This document shows, one piece after another, positions 23,049 through 30,234 of a DNA stretch of 33,733 nt. A model generated the notes under the pieces. It was not told where the DNA came from. It was given only the letters and a program-made list of their open reading frames with translations, and did no database searches. Source of the stretch: Lawsonibacter hominis (GTDB lineage Bacteria; Bacillota; Clostridia; Oscillospirales; Oscillospiraceae); NCBI RefSeq assembly GCF_014287895.1, contig NZ_JACOPP010000027.1, forward strand, positions 1 to 33,733, in the 5' to 3' direction. The translations under genes and the position numbers were made by a program. Positions within the stretch are counted from its first letter, which is position 1. Each line of letters opens with the position of its first letter.

Positions 23049-24503
23049 ATGAGCCTATTTCAAATGAGCGTGGCCGGAGGTGCATTGATCTTATGCATTG
23101 TGGTTGTCCGGGCATTGGCGATCCATCGCCTGCCAAAAACAACCTTTTTGGTTTTGTGGATGATCGCTGCTCTGCGCTTGCTCCTGCCGCTCTCCATCCC
23201 GCTGCCTTTCAACATCCATATCGGCCTTGATGTTTTTTCAGATGTGGTTCAAGAATTACCCTCTGGAAATATCGGTTCCCCCTTACCGGGTGAGAGTCTG
23301 CCATCTTATGATACTGGTGCGGCTGCTCCAAGTCCTGCAACAGAACACATTTCCATCTTTGTGATACTCTGGCTGGTTGGCGTGCTGCTGTTGGCAATCT
23401 ACTTCTCTATTTCCTATTTTCGGAGTATGCGGAAGTTCAGAATGTCTATCCCCGACAACACGCCGTATATCCAAAATTGGTTGACCGCACACCAAATTTC
23501 CAGACCCCTTGCGGTGCGGAGTTCAGATTTGATTTCCTCTCCGCTGACCTATGGCATCCTGCATCCGGTGATCCTATTGCCCAAAAAACTTGATCGAAAT
23601 GACCAGGCGGCATTGAAGTATGTACTGACCCATGAATATGTCCACATTCGTCGCTTTGACGCAATCACAAAAATTCTCTTTGCTGCTGTACTCTGCATCC
23701 ATTGGTTTAATCCGTTGGTTTGGGTCATGTATGTTCTCGCCAACCGGGATATAGAGTTGTCGTGTGATGCCTGGGTTATCCGAATGATGGGTGAAAAAAA
23801 TCGTTCCTCCTATGCGCTGATGTTAATTAAAATGGAGGAAAGGAGAAGCGGTATGTCCGCTTTATACAGCCATTTTGGCAAAAATGCAATTTCAGAAAGG
23901 ATTGAAGCAATTATGAAATTCAAAAAGACCTCTATTTTGGCGTGTACTTTGGCACTTGCCTTGATTGCTGGTGCAACAACGGCATTTGCCGCAACAAATT
24001 CCGTTGCTACTGCCGATACTTCTAAGGAGAAATTGTTCGGCCAGTTGTCTGCTACCGATGATAATGTAAAGAGTGATGGAACGGTCGCTGTTCAAAAAGT
24101 AGATCAAAGTCCGTTTGCCGAGGTAGACCAGGAAAGCAACAATTCCGGCAATGATGCAACTGCGGAACAAGATGGGATTGCTAATTTCCCCACACAAGGC
24201 ACAAAAACCTCGATTGCCGCCAAGTCGTCTATCTACTACAATTTCGGTACAGGAGCAAACAATACCTTCTATGAAGCTGATACTGTAATTGAGTTTTCCA
24301 TTCAGTGTGTTTATGCGGACATTCCAGTTCAAGTTAGCTTGGTTACTGCTGATAAAACAGAGGTAATTTCATCTCAGGTAGTCGAGAGCAATGAGGTGAC
24401 ACCCATTTCCTTTACAATTCCAGAAGATGGTGATTATTTAATCTGCATTACAAACGAGAGTGCATCAAGAACGCAAGAATATAGTCATATGATCGCGCGA
24501 TAA
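23049..24503 (+). CDS. BlaR1-like M56 metalloprotease sensor, second of a tandem pair
   Basis: The 484-residue protein duplicates the membrane/protease part of the preceding gene (same HEYVHIRRFD site, HWFNPLVWVM, SCDAWVIRMMG) behind GGAGGGTAACGC. The tail after residue 312 (about 170 residues) is different: a Ser/Asp/Asn-rich linker, then a predicted beta-sandwich (DTVIEFSIQCVYADIPVQVS, PISFTIPEDGDYLICITNES). Both genes probably form one transcript with the BlaI at 21346. The 73-base gap between them has its own ribosome site and no promoter that I can see. Confidence 0.9.
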   Translation: MSLFQMSVAGGALILCIVVVRALAIHRLPKTTFLVLWMIAALRLLLPLSIPLPFNIHIGLDVFSDVVQELPSGNIGSPLPGESLPSYDTGAAAPSPATEHISIFVILWLVGVLLLAIYFSISYFRSMRKFRMSIPDNTPYIQNWLTAHQISRPLAVRSSDLISSPLTYGILHPVILLPKKLDRNDQAALKYVLTHEYVHIRRFDAITKILFAAVLCIHWFNPLVWVMYVLANRDIELSCDAWVIRMMGEKNRSSYALMLIKMEERRSGMSALYSHFGKNAISERIEAIMKFKKTSILACTLALALIAGATTAFAATNSVATADTSKEKLFGQLSATDDNVKSDGTVAVQKVDQSPFAEVDQESNNSGNDATAEQDGIANFPTQGTKTSIAAKSSIYYNFGTGANNTFYEADTVIEFSIQCVYADIPVQVSLVTADKTEVISSQVVESNEVTPISFTIPEDGDYLICITNESASRTQEYSHMIAR

Positions 24504-24591
24504 AACGATATGCTGCGAAACACGGGATAATAAAAAAACCGTTGTTTCGGCGGCTGGTCATCCATGCGTCCTAACATAATACAGTAGCCTG

Positions 24592-24668
24592 ACGGCGGTT
24601 TTGAGAAATCAAGGCCGCCGTTTTGCTTTGCCTGGATAACATGATCGGCGGTCCACGGAGGGAATCAT
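24592..24668 (+). promoter_or_regulatory. Terminator-like leader hairpin of wHTH4
   Basis: ACGGCGGTTTT (24592-24602) pairs with AAGGCCGCCGT (24611-24621) over 11 bases, followed by TTTGCTTT. A further GGCGG lies between here and the ribosome site GGAGG and could pair alternatively with CCGCC. A weaker hairpin (CGAAACACGG/CCGTTGTTTCG) precedes it at 24516-24549. Confidence 0.6.
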
Positions 24669-25085
24669 ATGAAAGAAATCATAGTCATTCGTACTTCCGA
24701 CCCGGACGGAAGTGTCTTTCACTCTATCATAGGAGCCTTACAGGGAAAAGATGTTCAAATTCTCCATGCTGTTGACCTGGAGCCTTCAGGCCTGACTCTG
24801 GGAGATATTGAGATATTTCCAGAGCAGCGTCGGGTGACGAAACGAGGTATGGAGATCCACCTAAACTATGGAGAGTTCTCTATCCTTTACTGCATGGCCC
24901 GCTGCCCTGGTCATGTGTTCAGCCGGGAACAGCTCTATAATGCGCCCTGGGGCGAGGACTACGAATTAGGCACCAATACCGTGGACAACACGATCTGGCG
25001 CCTGCGGAACAAACTGGAGCCTGACCCAAAGCATCCCACCTATATCAAGACCGTTTTTCGGGTGGGATATAAAATTGAAAAATAG
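24669..25085 (+). CDS. Stand-alone OmpR-type winged-helix protein, copy 4 (wHTH4)
   Basis: This 138-residue protein has the same architecture as the other copies (receiver-like N-terminal 40 residues, winged helix 43-137). Distinctive residues are VFHSIIGALQ, TKRGMEIHLNYG and YNAPWGEDYE. The recognition helix is identical to copies 1 and 5 (TIWRLRNKLE). ATG behind GGAGGGAATC. It closes module IV. The proline in YNAPWGED falls in a loop and should be tolerated. Confidence 0.9.
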   Translation: MKEIIVIRTSDPDGSVFHSIIGALQGKDVQILHAVDLEPSGLTLGDIEIFPEQRRVTKRGMEIHLNYGEFSILYCMARCPGHVFSREQLYNAPWGEDYELGTNTVDNTIWRLRNKLEPDPKHPTYIKTVFRVGYKIEK

Positions 25086-25092
25086 CATATCA

Positions 25093-25140
25093 AAAACGCC
25101 GGACGCGGTGCCTGTTTGGCCCTGCGTCCGGCGTTTTCCT
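25093..25140 (+). terminator. Terminator after wHTH4
   Basis: AAAACGCCGGACGC (25093-25106) pairs perfectly with GCGTCCGGCGTTTT (25124-25137). Stem plus following bases match those after the XRE gene at 13854. Confidence 0.88.
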
Positions 25141-25203
25141 ATGGGGATATTCTACGCATTTCAAAGTTTGTTGCGACAGGGAGTAGAGCAATCCTATTGC
25201 CAC

Positions 25204-25265
25204 CCCACCGACCACCGCCGAAAAGCCTTGATTTCTATGGACTTTTTGCCCCCTAAATGCGTAGA
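25204..25265 (+). repeat. 62-base repeat R, copy 2
   Basis: It matches 7951-8012 at 56 of 62 positions and has the same setting: after a wHTH terminator and before the promoter of the next module. The other bases of 25141-25329 show no gene. Confidence 0.7.
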
Positions 25266-25329
25266 CAGCGTCAGTATTGATAGAACCTCTTTTAATAATG
25301 AAGTGATATTTTGTTTCACAATCCGAAGT

Positions 25330-25402
25330 TTGAAGGATTTAACGAGTTTGTTTATAATATTAAGAAGAACTACACACGAATCCCAAGATTTTATGGTACG
25401 AT
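25330..25402 (+). promoter_or_regulatory. Promoter and candidate response-regulator box of module V
   Basis: A strong promoter TTGAAG (25330-25335), 17 bases, TATAAT (25353-25358) is visible. Nearer the gene, ATCCCAAGATTTTATGGTA followed by a -10-like TACGAT (25397-25402) recurs at 27568-27590 ahead of the lipoprotein, with the box starting 17 bases before the hexamer in both. It may be a second, autoregulated promoter. Confidence 0.6.
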
Positions 25403-25420
25403 ACCTTTGGAGGTGTTCTT

Positions 25421-26092
25421 ATGCAGCATATTTTGATTGTTGAGGATGACTTGGATATTCAAGATCTTTTGAGAAATTTTTTGCGAGAAGCAGGATATGA
25501 AACTACGATTGCCAGTGACGGTATGGAAGCTATTGCTTTGTTTTCGGCCACTCATTTTGATTTGGTATTATTAGATATAATGTTGCCTAAAATTGATGGA
25601 TTTACTGTTTGCGAGTTGATTCGAAAACAATCACAAGTCCCTATTATCATGCTTACCGCCCTCAATGGAGAAGAAGAACAAATCAAAGGATTGGATTTGC
25701 AAGTAGATGATTATATTACGAAGCCGTTTTCCATGCCAATATTGATCCGTAAAATCGCTGCGGTTCTACGGCGGAGTACGATGATTCCAGATCAGGAACA
25801 TCAAACAATATCCTATAAAAACTTGATTCTGGATTTAGACAGCTACTCCGCTTCGGTAAATGGAGAATCCCACGAATTGACGCAGCGGGAATTTGAAGTC
25901 TTGCGGGAATTGCTTTTGAATCAAGGGCGCGTTCTTACCCGCCAGAATTTGTTGGATCGTCTTTGGAAATATGATTTTCTTGGGGACGAGCGTGTTGTCG
26001 ATACCCATATTAAAAATCTAAGAAAGAAACTGGAAATCGACTTTATCCAGACGATTCGAGGGGTGGGATATAAAATTGATAGAGAAAGTTAA
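25421..26092 (+). CDS. OmpR/PhoB-family response regulator (module V)
   Basis: The 223-residue protein has an N-terminal receiver with the acidic pair in VEDDLDIQDL, phosphoacceptor D52 in VLLDIMLP, T in MLTALNG and K in YITKPFS. The C-terminal winged helix is at about residues 128-222 (LTQREFEVLRELLLNQGRVL, VVDTHIKNLRKKLE, RGVGYKID). ATG behind GGAGGTG. The kinase start overlaps its end by 17 bases. It is related to, but not a close copy of, the regulator at 3064. Its winged helix is distantly related to the stand-alone wHTH proteins. Confidence 0.94.
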   Translation: MQHILIVEDDLDIQDLLRNFLREAGYETTIASDGMEAIALFSATHFDLVLLDIMLPKIDGFTVCELIRKQSQVPIIMLTALNGEEEQIKGLDLQVDDYITKPFSMPILIRKIAAVLRRSTMIPDQEHQTISYKNLILDLDSYSASVNGESHELTQREFEVLRELLLNQGRVLTRQNLLDRLWKYDFLGDERVVDTHIKNLRKKLEIDFIQTIRGVGYKIDRES

Positions 26093-27494
26093 ACGCAGCT
26101 TATTTGCGAAAATATTCATCGTCACATTCTTATTGACAAGCTTCTGCTGTATGATAACTTATGGTGTTATCGCATGGCTTGTCCCCAAAACTTACAGCAC
26201 AACCCTTGATACGAGTTTAGATAGCGCAGTAAATTCATTCCTTGCAGAAGTTGAGTGTGTCACTCCATTGGAAAGCGGCAAACTCTTTGACGAATTTGTA
26301 TTAAATCAGAACGGTGTGCTGATCCAGTTATTTGATTCTTCTAATAACGAAATTGAACTTCCGTCACAAAGCAGTTCAGTATTCCCTGTTTTTGTCACAA
26401 GTGGAGTAGCGATTGAAAGTGACGATCCGGCAGCCTATCGGGCGACACACAGTTATATCTTTACATTTGCAGATTCAGACGAGGTTTACACCTTAACGAT
26501 TGCAGGAAGCGCACAGGAAGTTGATTTACTAAAAGATACTTTGGGAGGAATCTTCCTCGTTCTGCTCTTTGTGGTTTTGCTGGTTGCTGTATTGGCTTCT
26601 ATTGTTTATTCTCATTATGTGACCAGACCTGTTCTGCGTATCAGTGGTGTATCAAGAAGAATGGCACAGCTGGATTTTAGTTGGAAATGTAAAGAAGGCC
26701 GAACAGATGAACTGGGAACATTGGCGCACAGTCTAAATGAAATGTCACAAAGGTTAAGTGCGTCCATGGCAGATTTGAAAAGTGCCAACGAGAAATTACA
26801 AGCGGATATTGAGCGAGAACGCGCGTTGGAGCAGGCGCAATTAGACTTCTTTTCCGCAGTTTCTCACGAACTGAAAACGCCTATTACAGTCATTAAGGGA
26901 CAAACCGAGGGTATGATCCTAAATATCGGGGATTATCAAGACCGCAACAAATACCTGATGCGCTCGTTGGAAATCATCAACACCATGGAAGGGATAGTGC
27001 AGGAAATTCTGACTGTATCCCGCATGAAATCTTCAAAAGTAGGGCTGAAAAAAGAAAACATTCAGTTTTCAGATATGCTCAAGCAGGAATATGCGCTGTT
27101 TGAAGATTTGATTATCCAGAAAGGTATAGATTGGAAGGAAAATATTACTCCCGATTTGTGCGTTGTCGGTGACAAGGCGCTGCTGCAAAAAGCAATCAAT
27201 AACCTGGTGTCCAATGCGATTGCCTACTCGCCGGAGGGCAGCACCATCTATTTGACCGCTTTTGCAGAAGAAGGGACGGCTCGGTTTTTACTGGAAAACA
27301 CAGGTGTTCATATTCCCGATTCGGAGCTTCCCAAACTGTTTGATGCCTTTTACAGAGTGGAACATTCCCGCAACAAGAGAACCGGCGGGAGTGGCTTGGG
27401 ATTATACATTGTCAAAACCATTCTGGAGCAGCATCAAGCGGAATACAGTATAGAAAACACCAAAAGAGGTGTTTTATTTACAATTCGATTCTAA
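26076..27494 (+). CDS. Sensor histidine kinase (module V)
   Basis: The 472-residue kinase begins at TTG 26076 (MIEKVKRSLFAKIFIVTFLL) inside the regulator gene, behind GAGGGGTGGG. Two membrane helices (about residues 12-35 and 158-182) enclose an extracellular sensor domain of about 120 residues. HAMP (about 183-235), HisKA with H264 in VSHELKTPITVIKG, and ATPase motifs NNLVSNAIAYSPEG and GGSGLGLYIVKTI follow. The larger external domain suggests direct ligand sensing, unlike the kinase at 3726. It is followed by a strong terminator and then the lipoprotein gene. Confidence 0.92.
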   Translation: MIEKVKRSLFAKIFIVTFLLTSFCCMITYGVIAWLVPKTYSTTLDTSLDSAVNSFLAEVECVTPLESGKLFDEFVLNQNGVLIQLFDSSNNEIELPSQSSSVFPVFVTSGVAIESDDPAAYRATHSYIFTFADSDEVYTLTIAGSAQEVDLLKDTLGGIFLVLLFVVLLVAVLASIVYSHYVTRPVLRISGVSRRMAQLDFSWKCKEGRTDELGTLAHSLNEMSQRLSASMADLKSANEKLQADIERERALEQAQLDFFSAVSHELKTPITVIKGQTEGMILNIGDYQDRNKYLMRSLEIINTMEGIVQEILTVSRMKSSKVGLKKENIQFSDMLKQEYALFEDLIIQKGIDWKENITPDLCVVGDKALLQKAINNLVSNAIAYSPEGSTIYLTAFAEEGTARFLLENTGVHIPDSELPKLFDAFYRVEHSRNKRTGGSGLGLYIVKTILEQHQAEYSIENTKRGVLFTIRF

Positions 27495-27531
27495 AAGGAT
27501 AGGGCGGTAGAAAACACCGCCCTATCCTTTT
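27493..27531 (+). terminator. Terminator after the module V kinase
   Basis: AAAAGGATAGGGCGGT (27493-27508) pairs perfectly with ACCGCCCTATCCTTTT (27516-27531) around a seven-base loop. A textbook bidirectional terminator. Confidence 0.95.
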
Positions 27532-27567
27532 ACAACTACATATAAAAAACATATTCGTCACAATGGT

Positions 27568-27590
27568 ATCCCAAAAAGTTTTGGTAACAT
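27568..27590 (+). promoter_or_regulatory. Candidate response-regulator box and -10 of the lipoprotein gene
   Basis: ATCCCAAAAAGTTTTGGTA leads into TAACAT (27585-27590), matching the element at 25380-25402 in 18 of 24 positions with identical spacing. The leader to ATG 27623 is about 26 bases. The most likely binder is the response regulator at 25421. Confidence 0.5.
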
Positions 27591-27622
27591 AAAAGTACCA
27601 ACAGAAAGGAGTTGTTTCTGAT

Positions 27623-28438
27623 ATGAAGAAATGTAATCTGAAAATTCTCACGCTTACTATGGCACTGTGCGTATCAGCGGCGTTGAGCGGTTGTGCAGCT
27701 AACGCTGCGGCCACACAAGAGCCTAACAAGCAAACGACTACCAGTACAATACCCATGGAACAAGCACACAACAGCGGAGACACTTCTTCCTCAAATTCCA
27801 CCTCTACGGCAGAGGCCTATGAAAGCGATGAAGTGATTTCCCCGGAGGAGCAGGCCAAGGCGGAGGAAGTTCGCCGTGCAGAGATCGCAGAGCAGTATTC
27901 CATTTATGAAGCCTATGGCATGACCTACGATAAGGAGAAAGACCGCTTCTTTTATAATGGTCAGATGGTGCGTTACTTCAAAGATCAGGTCAGTGCAGAG
28001 AACACAAATTCGTTCTTCTTTGAGGATGGTGTCGTAGATGTAGAGCCGATTAGAGACACCAATGGCACCCTGACAGGGTTGAAGCAGTCCTCGGACGCCG
28101 ATTTCAAAGCAAGAACTGAAAAGCAGGAAGAAATCAAAGCAGAATTTAACGCGGCTGGCATTACCGGGAACAGCGGTAGTTTTGAAATGGGCGATCCGAA
28201 CTATCGTGATGATAGTTTAGATGCCTACACCGCATTTGGCGTTTCCTATGACCAGTCTACTCAAAAATGGATGTATGATGGAAAAATCATCCACATTCTC
28301 TATGATGCAGACCACAACACCTACTGCGACAGCAGCGCAAGCGATGGTATCAATCTCAAAGTGGTTCGTGACAAGAGCGGTAACATTGAAAAGCTGATGG
28401 AAACAGAGGCACAAGAATTAGAGCAGTATGTAAAATAA
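27623..28438 (+). CDS. Lipoprotein with two tail-type-A repeats
   Basis: The 271-residue lipoprotein has a lipobox (AALSGC, Cys near residue 24), a low-complexity Thr/Ser linker (about 30-65), a charged helix (EEQAKAEEVRRAEIAEQY), then two repeats of one domain. The first is near residue 95 (YGMTYDKEKDRFFYNGQMVR, then TNGTLTGL), the second near 202 (FGVSYDQSTQKWMYDGKI, then VVRDKSGNIEKL). The same domain forms the exported tail of the BlaR1-like protein at 14670. ATG behind AGAAAGGAG. It follows the two-component genes, separated by a terminator but with a shared promoter box, so it is probably induced by them. Confidence 0.82.
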   Translation: MKKCNLKILTLTMALCVSAALSGCAANAAATQEPNKQTTTSTIPMEQAHNSGDTSSSNSTSTAEAYESDEVISPEEQAKAEEVRRAEIAEQYSIYEAYGMTYDKEKDRFFYNGQMVRYFKDQVSAENTNSFFFEDGVVDVEPIRDTNGTLTGLKQSSDADFKARTEKQEEIKAEFNAAGITGNSGSFEMGDPNYRDDSLDAYTAFGVSYDQSTQKWMYDGKIIHILYDADHNTYCDSSASDGINLKVVRDKSGNIEKLMETEAQELEQYVK

Positions 28439-28447
28439 ACTACAAAA

Positions 28448-28488
28448 CTGCCGGGCGACGGCAAAAGAAAAAAGCCGCCGTCCAGCAG
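28448..28488 (+). terminator. Hairpin after the lipoprotein gene
   Basis: CTGCCGGGCGACGGC (28448-28462) pairs with GCCGCCGTCCAGCAG (28474-28488) with two mismatches and an A-rich loop, then CCATTTT. Probable terminator of moderate strength. Confidence 0.55.
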
Positions 28489-28513
28489 CCATTTTGACAC
28501 GCCTATACGATTT

Positions 28514-28588
28514 GCGGCGGCTTTGAACAATCAAGGCCGCCGCTTTCTTTTGCGCGGCTCAGGATCGGCGGCCCACGGAGGGAATCGT
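28514..28588 (+). promoter_or_regulatory. Terminator-like leader hairpin of wHTH5
   Basis: GCGGCGGCTTT (28514-28524) pairs with AAGGCCGCCGC (28533-28543), followed by TTTCTTTT, a good terminator 45 bases ahead of the start codon. A second GGCGGC just before GGAGG could pair alternatively with GCCGCC. It is homologous to the wHTH4 and wHTH2 leaders. Confidence 0.65.
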
Positions 28589-29014
28589 ATGAAGGAGATT
28601 ATAGTCATCCGTACTTCTGACCCAGATGGAAGTGTCTTTCGCTCCATCCTGGAAGCCTTACAAGGAAAAGATGTTCAGATTCTCCATGCTGCTGACCTTG
28701 AGCCTTCTACCCTGACTCTGGGAGATATTGAGATATTCCCAGAGCAGCGGCGGGTCACGAAGGCTGGTGTGGAGATCTGCCTGAACTACGGAGAGTTCTC
28801 TATCCTTTACTGCATGGCCCGCTGCCCTGGTCATGTGTTCAGCCGGGAGCAGCTTTACAATGCGGCCTGGGGCGAGGACTGTGAATTAGGCACCAACACC
28901 GTGGACAACACGATCTGGCGCCTGCGGAACAAGCTGGAGGCTAACCCAAAGCATCCCACCTATATCAAGACCGTTTTTCGGGTGGGATATAAAATTGAAA
29001 TTGCACATGGATGA
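28589..29014 (+). CDS. Stand-alone OmpR-type winged-helix protein, copy 5 (wHTH5), altered C-terminus
   Basis: The 141-residue protein matches wHTH1 closely through VFRVGYKIE, but where other copies end K/R-stop this one reads IAHG before its stop. The usual terminator is missing. The joint (about 28999) therefore looks like a recombination border where module VI was attached. ATG behind GGAGGGAATC. Recognition helix unchanged (TIWRLRNKLE). Without a terminator, transcription could run into module VI. Confidence 0.9.
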   Translation: MKEIIVIRTSDPDGSVFRSILEALQGKDVQILHAADLEPSTLTLGDIEIFPEQRRVTKAGVEICLNYGEFSILYCMARCPGHVFSREQLYNAAWGEDCELGTNTVDNTIWRLRNKLEANPKHPTYIKTVFRVGYKIEIAHG

Positions 29015-29027
29015 GAAAAACAAAATT

Positions 29028-29112
29028 CTACTAATATATTGTAGTAGAAACTATTGACATTTCTACACTGTTGTAGTAATATTAAATTGTCCAAGGTAGA
29101 CGTACTTCGGAT
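29028..29112 (+). promoter_or_regulatory. Promoter, BlaI operators and leader hairpin of module VI
   Basis: TTGACA (29054-29059), 17 bases, TAATAT (29077-29082). CTACACTGTTGTAG (29063-29076) fills the spacer and fits CTACA-N4-TGTAG; an imperfect inverted repeat CTACTA/TGTAGTAG lies upstream (29028-29047). A hairpin related to 21069-21096 follows (TTGTCCAAGGTA/TACTTCGGATAA). The segment is homologous to the minus-strand promoter at 21101-21129, so the two nearly identical BlaI proteins should cross-regulate. Confidence 0.7.
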
Positions 29113-29210
29113 AAGGAATATCAAATGTTGGAAGGAGATGATAATAAATAGCATAAAACTTATTAAAAAATACAATAGGCTAATGGTAAGCTGAGAAAGG
29201 AGCAAATTTT

Positions 29211-29765
29211 GTGAAAATAAAAAAGCTGGCTTGTATTACAATGGCGTGTGTAATGGCCATTAGCTGTCTCGCTGTTTCTGCATTTGCGGCTGAATCGGAG
29301 CAGGAGATGTCCATTACGGGCGAAAAGAACGTTTTCATGGTGGACAAAGCGGCCTCTATGGGCAGCGAGATGACGGACAACGTGGGCGCAAAGAATGTCT
29401 TCACGGCGGATGGAGCAGCTGCTTCTGGTAGCGAGATGACAGGTAACATTGACGATTTGCTGCCGTCGGACTGGGATGCTATGCCGCTGGCCAAGGGAGA
29501 ACTGGGATCTGGTCAAGGTTATGCCTATGGTTCGGTGACAATCAGTGCAGGGCAGAAACTTACGATCAGCGGCACCTATACCCCGACTGATGCAACGATG
29601 CAGGTAGGCTATGTGAATTCCAGTGGAACCGTAACGTATGTCACGTTCACTGGTGGAAGTGGGTCGCATACCTTTACTGTTAGCAAGAGCGGCACATATC
29701 AGATTTACCTCTACAACCCGTCCAGCTATGATCTGGAGTTTAATGTTTCTTATATTTTGACCTGA
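29211..29765 (+). CDS. Secreted protein with tail-type-B beta-sandwich domain
   Basis: This 184-residue protein starts at GTG 29211 behind AAAGGAG. It has a signal peptide (MKIKKLACITMACVMAISCL) with an AFA-A cleavage site near residue 26. A variable region with a short repeat (KNVFMVDKAASMGSEMTD / KNVFTADGAAASGSEMTG) precedes a C-terminal beta-rich domain from about residue 94 (GSGQGYAYGS, GQKLTISGTYTPTDATMQVG, GTYQIYLYNPSSYDLEFNVS). That domain is clearly homologous to the last 90 residues of the BlaR1-like protein at 30235, in the same operon. It has no cysteine in the mature part. It may be a soluble ligand-binder or competitor of the sensor. Confidence 0.8.
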   Translation: MKIKKLACITMACVMAISCLAVSAFAAESEQEMSITGEKNVFMVDKAASMGSEMTDNVGAKNVFTADGAAASGSEMTGNIDDLLPSDWDAMPLAKGELGSGQGYAYGSVTISAGQKLTISGTYTPTDATMQVGYVNSSGTVTYVTFTGGSGSHTFTVSKSGTYQIYLYNPSSYDLEFNVSYILT

Positions 29766-29838
29766 GAGACTTCTTGCCTGTCTTAACTTTTTAGTTGTTA
29801 AGAGCCTCCCAAGGCGTTAAATGTCTAAGGAGTTATTT

Positions 29839-30219
29839 ATGGATCGATCCAAAAAACTATCAGAAACCGAATACGAAATCATGGAGGTGCTGTGGAACTC
29901 GGAAGCCCCCATGTCTGCTTCACAGATATTGTCGTACTTTGCCGAATATCGCAATAAGGATTGGAAAGCTCAAACATTAGCAACATTTCTGTCACGTTTA
30001 ACCCAAAAAGGTTTAATCACATCAAAAAGAGAGGGCCGTGTGCCTTATTATTGGCCGATCAAGACGTGTGAGGAATATCATAAAAGTAATGCACAGCGAA
30101 TCTTAGATACACTGTATGGTGGATCGATCAAGAATTTCTTCGCAGCACTTTATGGTGGCTCCCAGATGTCGGAGGAAGACCGAGAGGCGCTGAAACAATG
30201 GCTCGACGGGCAATCGTGA
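29839..30219 (+). CDS. BlaI/MecI-family repressor (module VI)
   Basis: The 126-residue protein is nearly identical to the minus-strand repressor at 20678 (five substitutions and one extra residue), including the winged helix (residues 5-75) and Asn-Phe in IKNFFAALYG at the classical cleavage position. The start is MDRSKKL at 29839 behind AAGGAG; an in-frame ATG at 29821 precedes that ribosome site. It is the middle gene of an operon with the secreted protein and the BlaR1-like sensor. Bases 29881-30170 are an exact inverted copy of 20724-21013. Confidence 0.93.
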   Translation: MDRSKKLSETEYEIMEVLWNSEAPMSASQILSYFAEYRNKDWKAQTLATFLSRLTQKGLITSKREGRVPYYWPIKTCEEYHKSNAQRILDTLYGGSIKNFFAALYGGSQMSEEDREALKQWLDGQS

Positions 30220-30234
30220 GAGGAGGCTGATTGT

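Noticed and set aside
7809..25140. CRISPR-like array from the recurring GCCGGACGC stems
   Set aside because: The copies are kilobases apart and each ends in a T-run behind a gene, so they are terminators.
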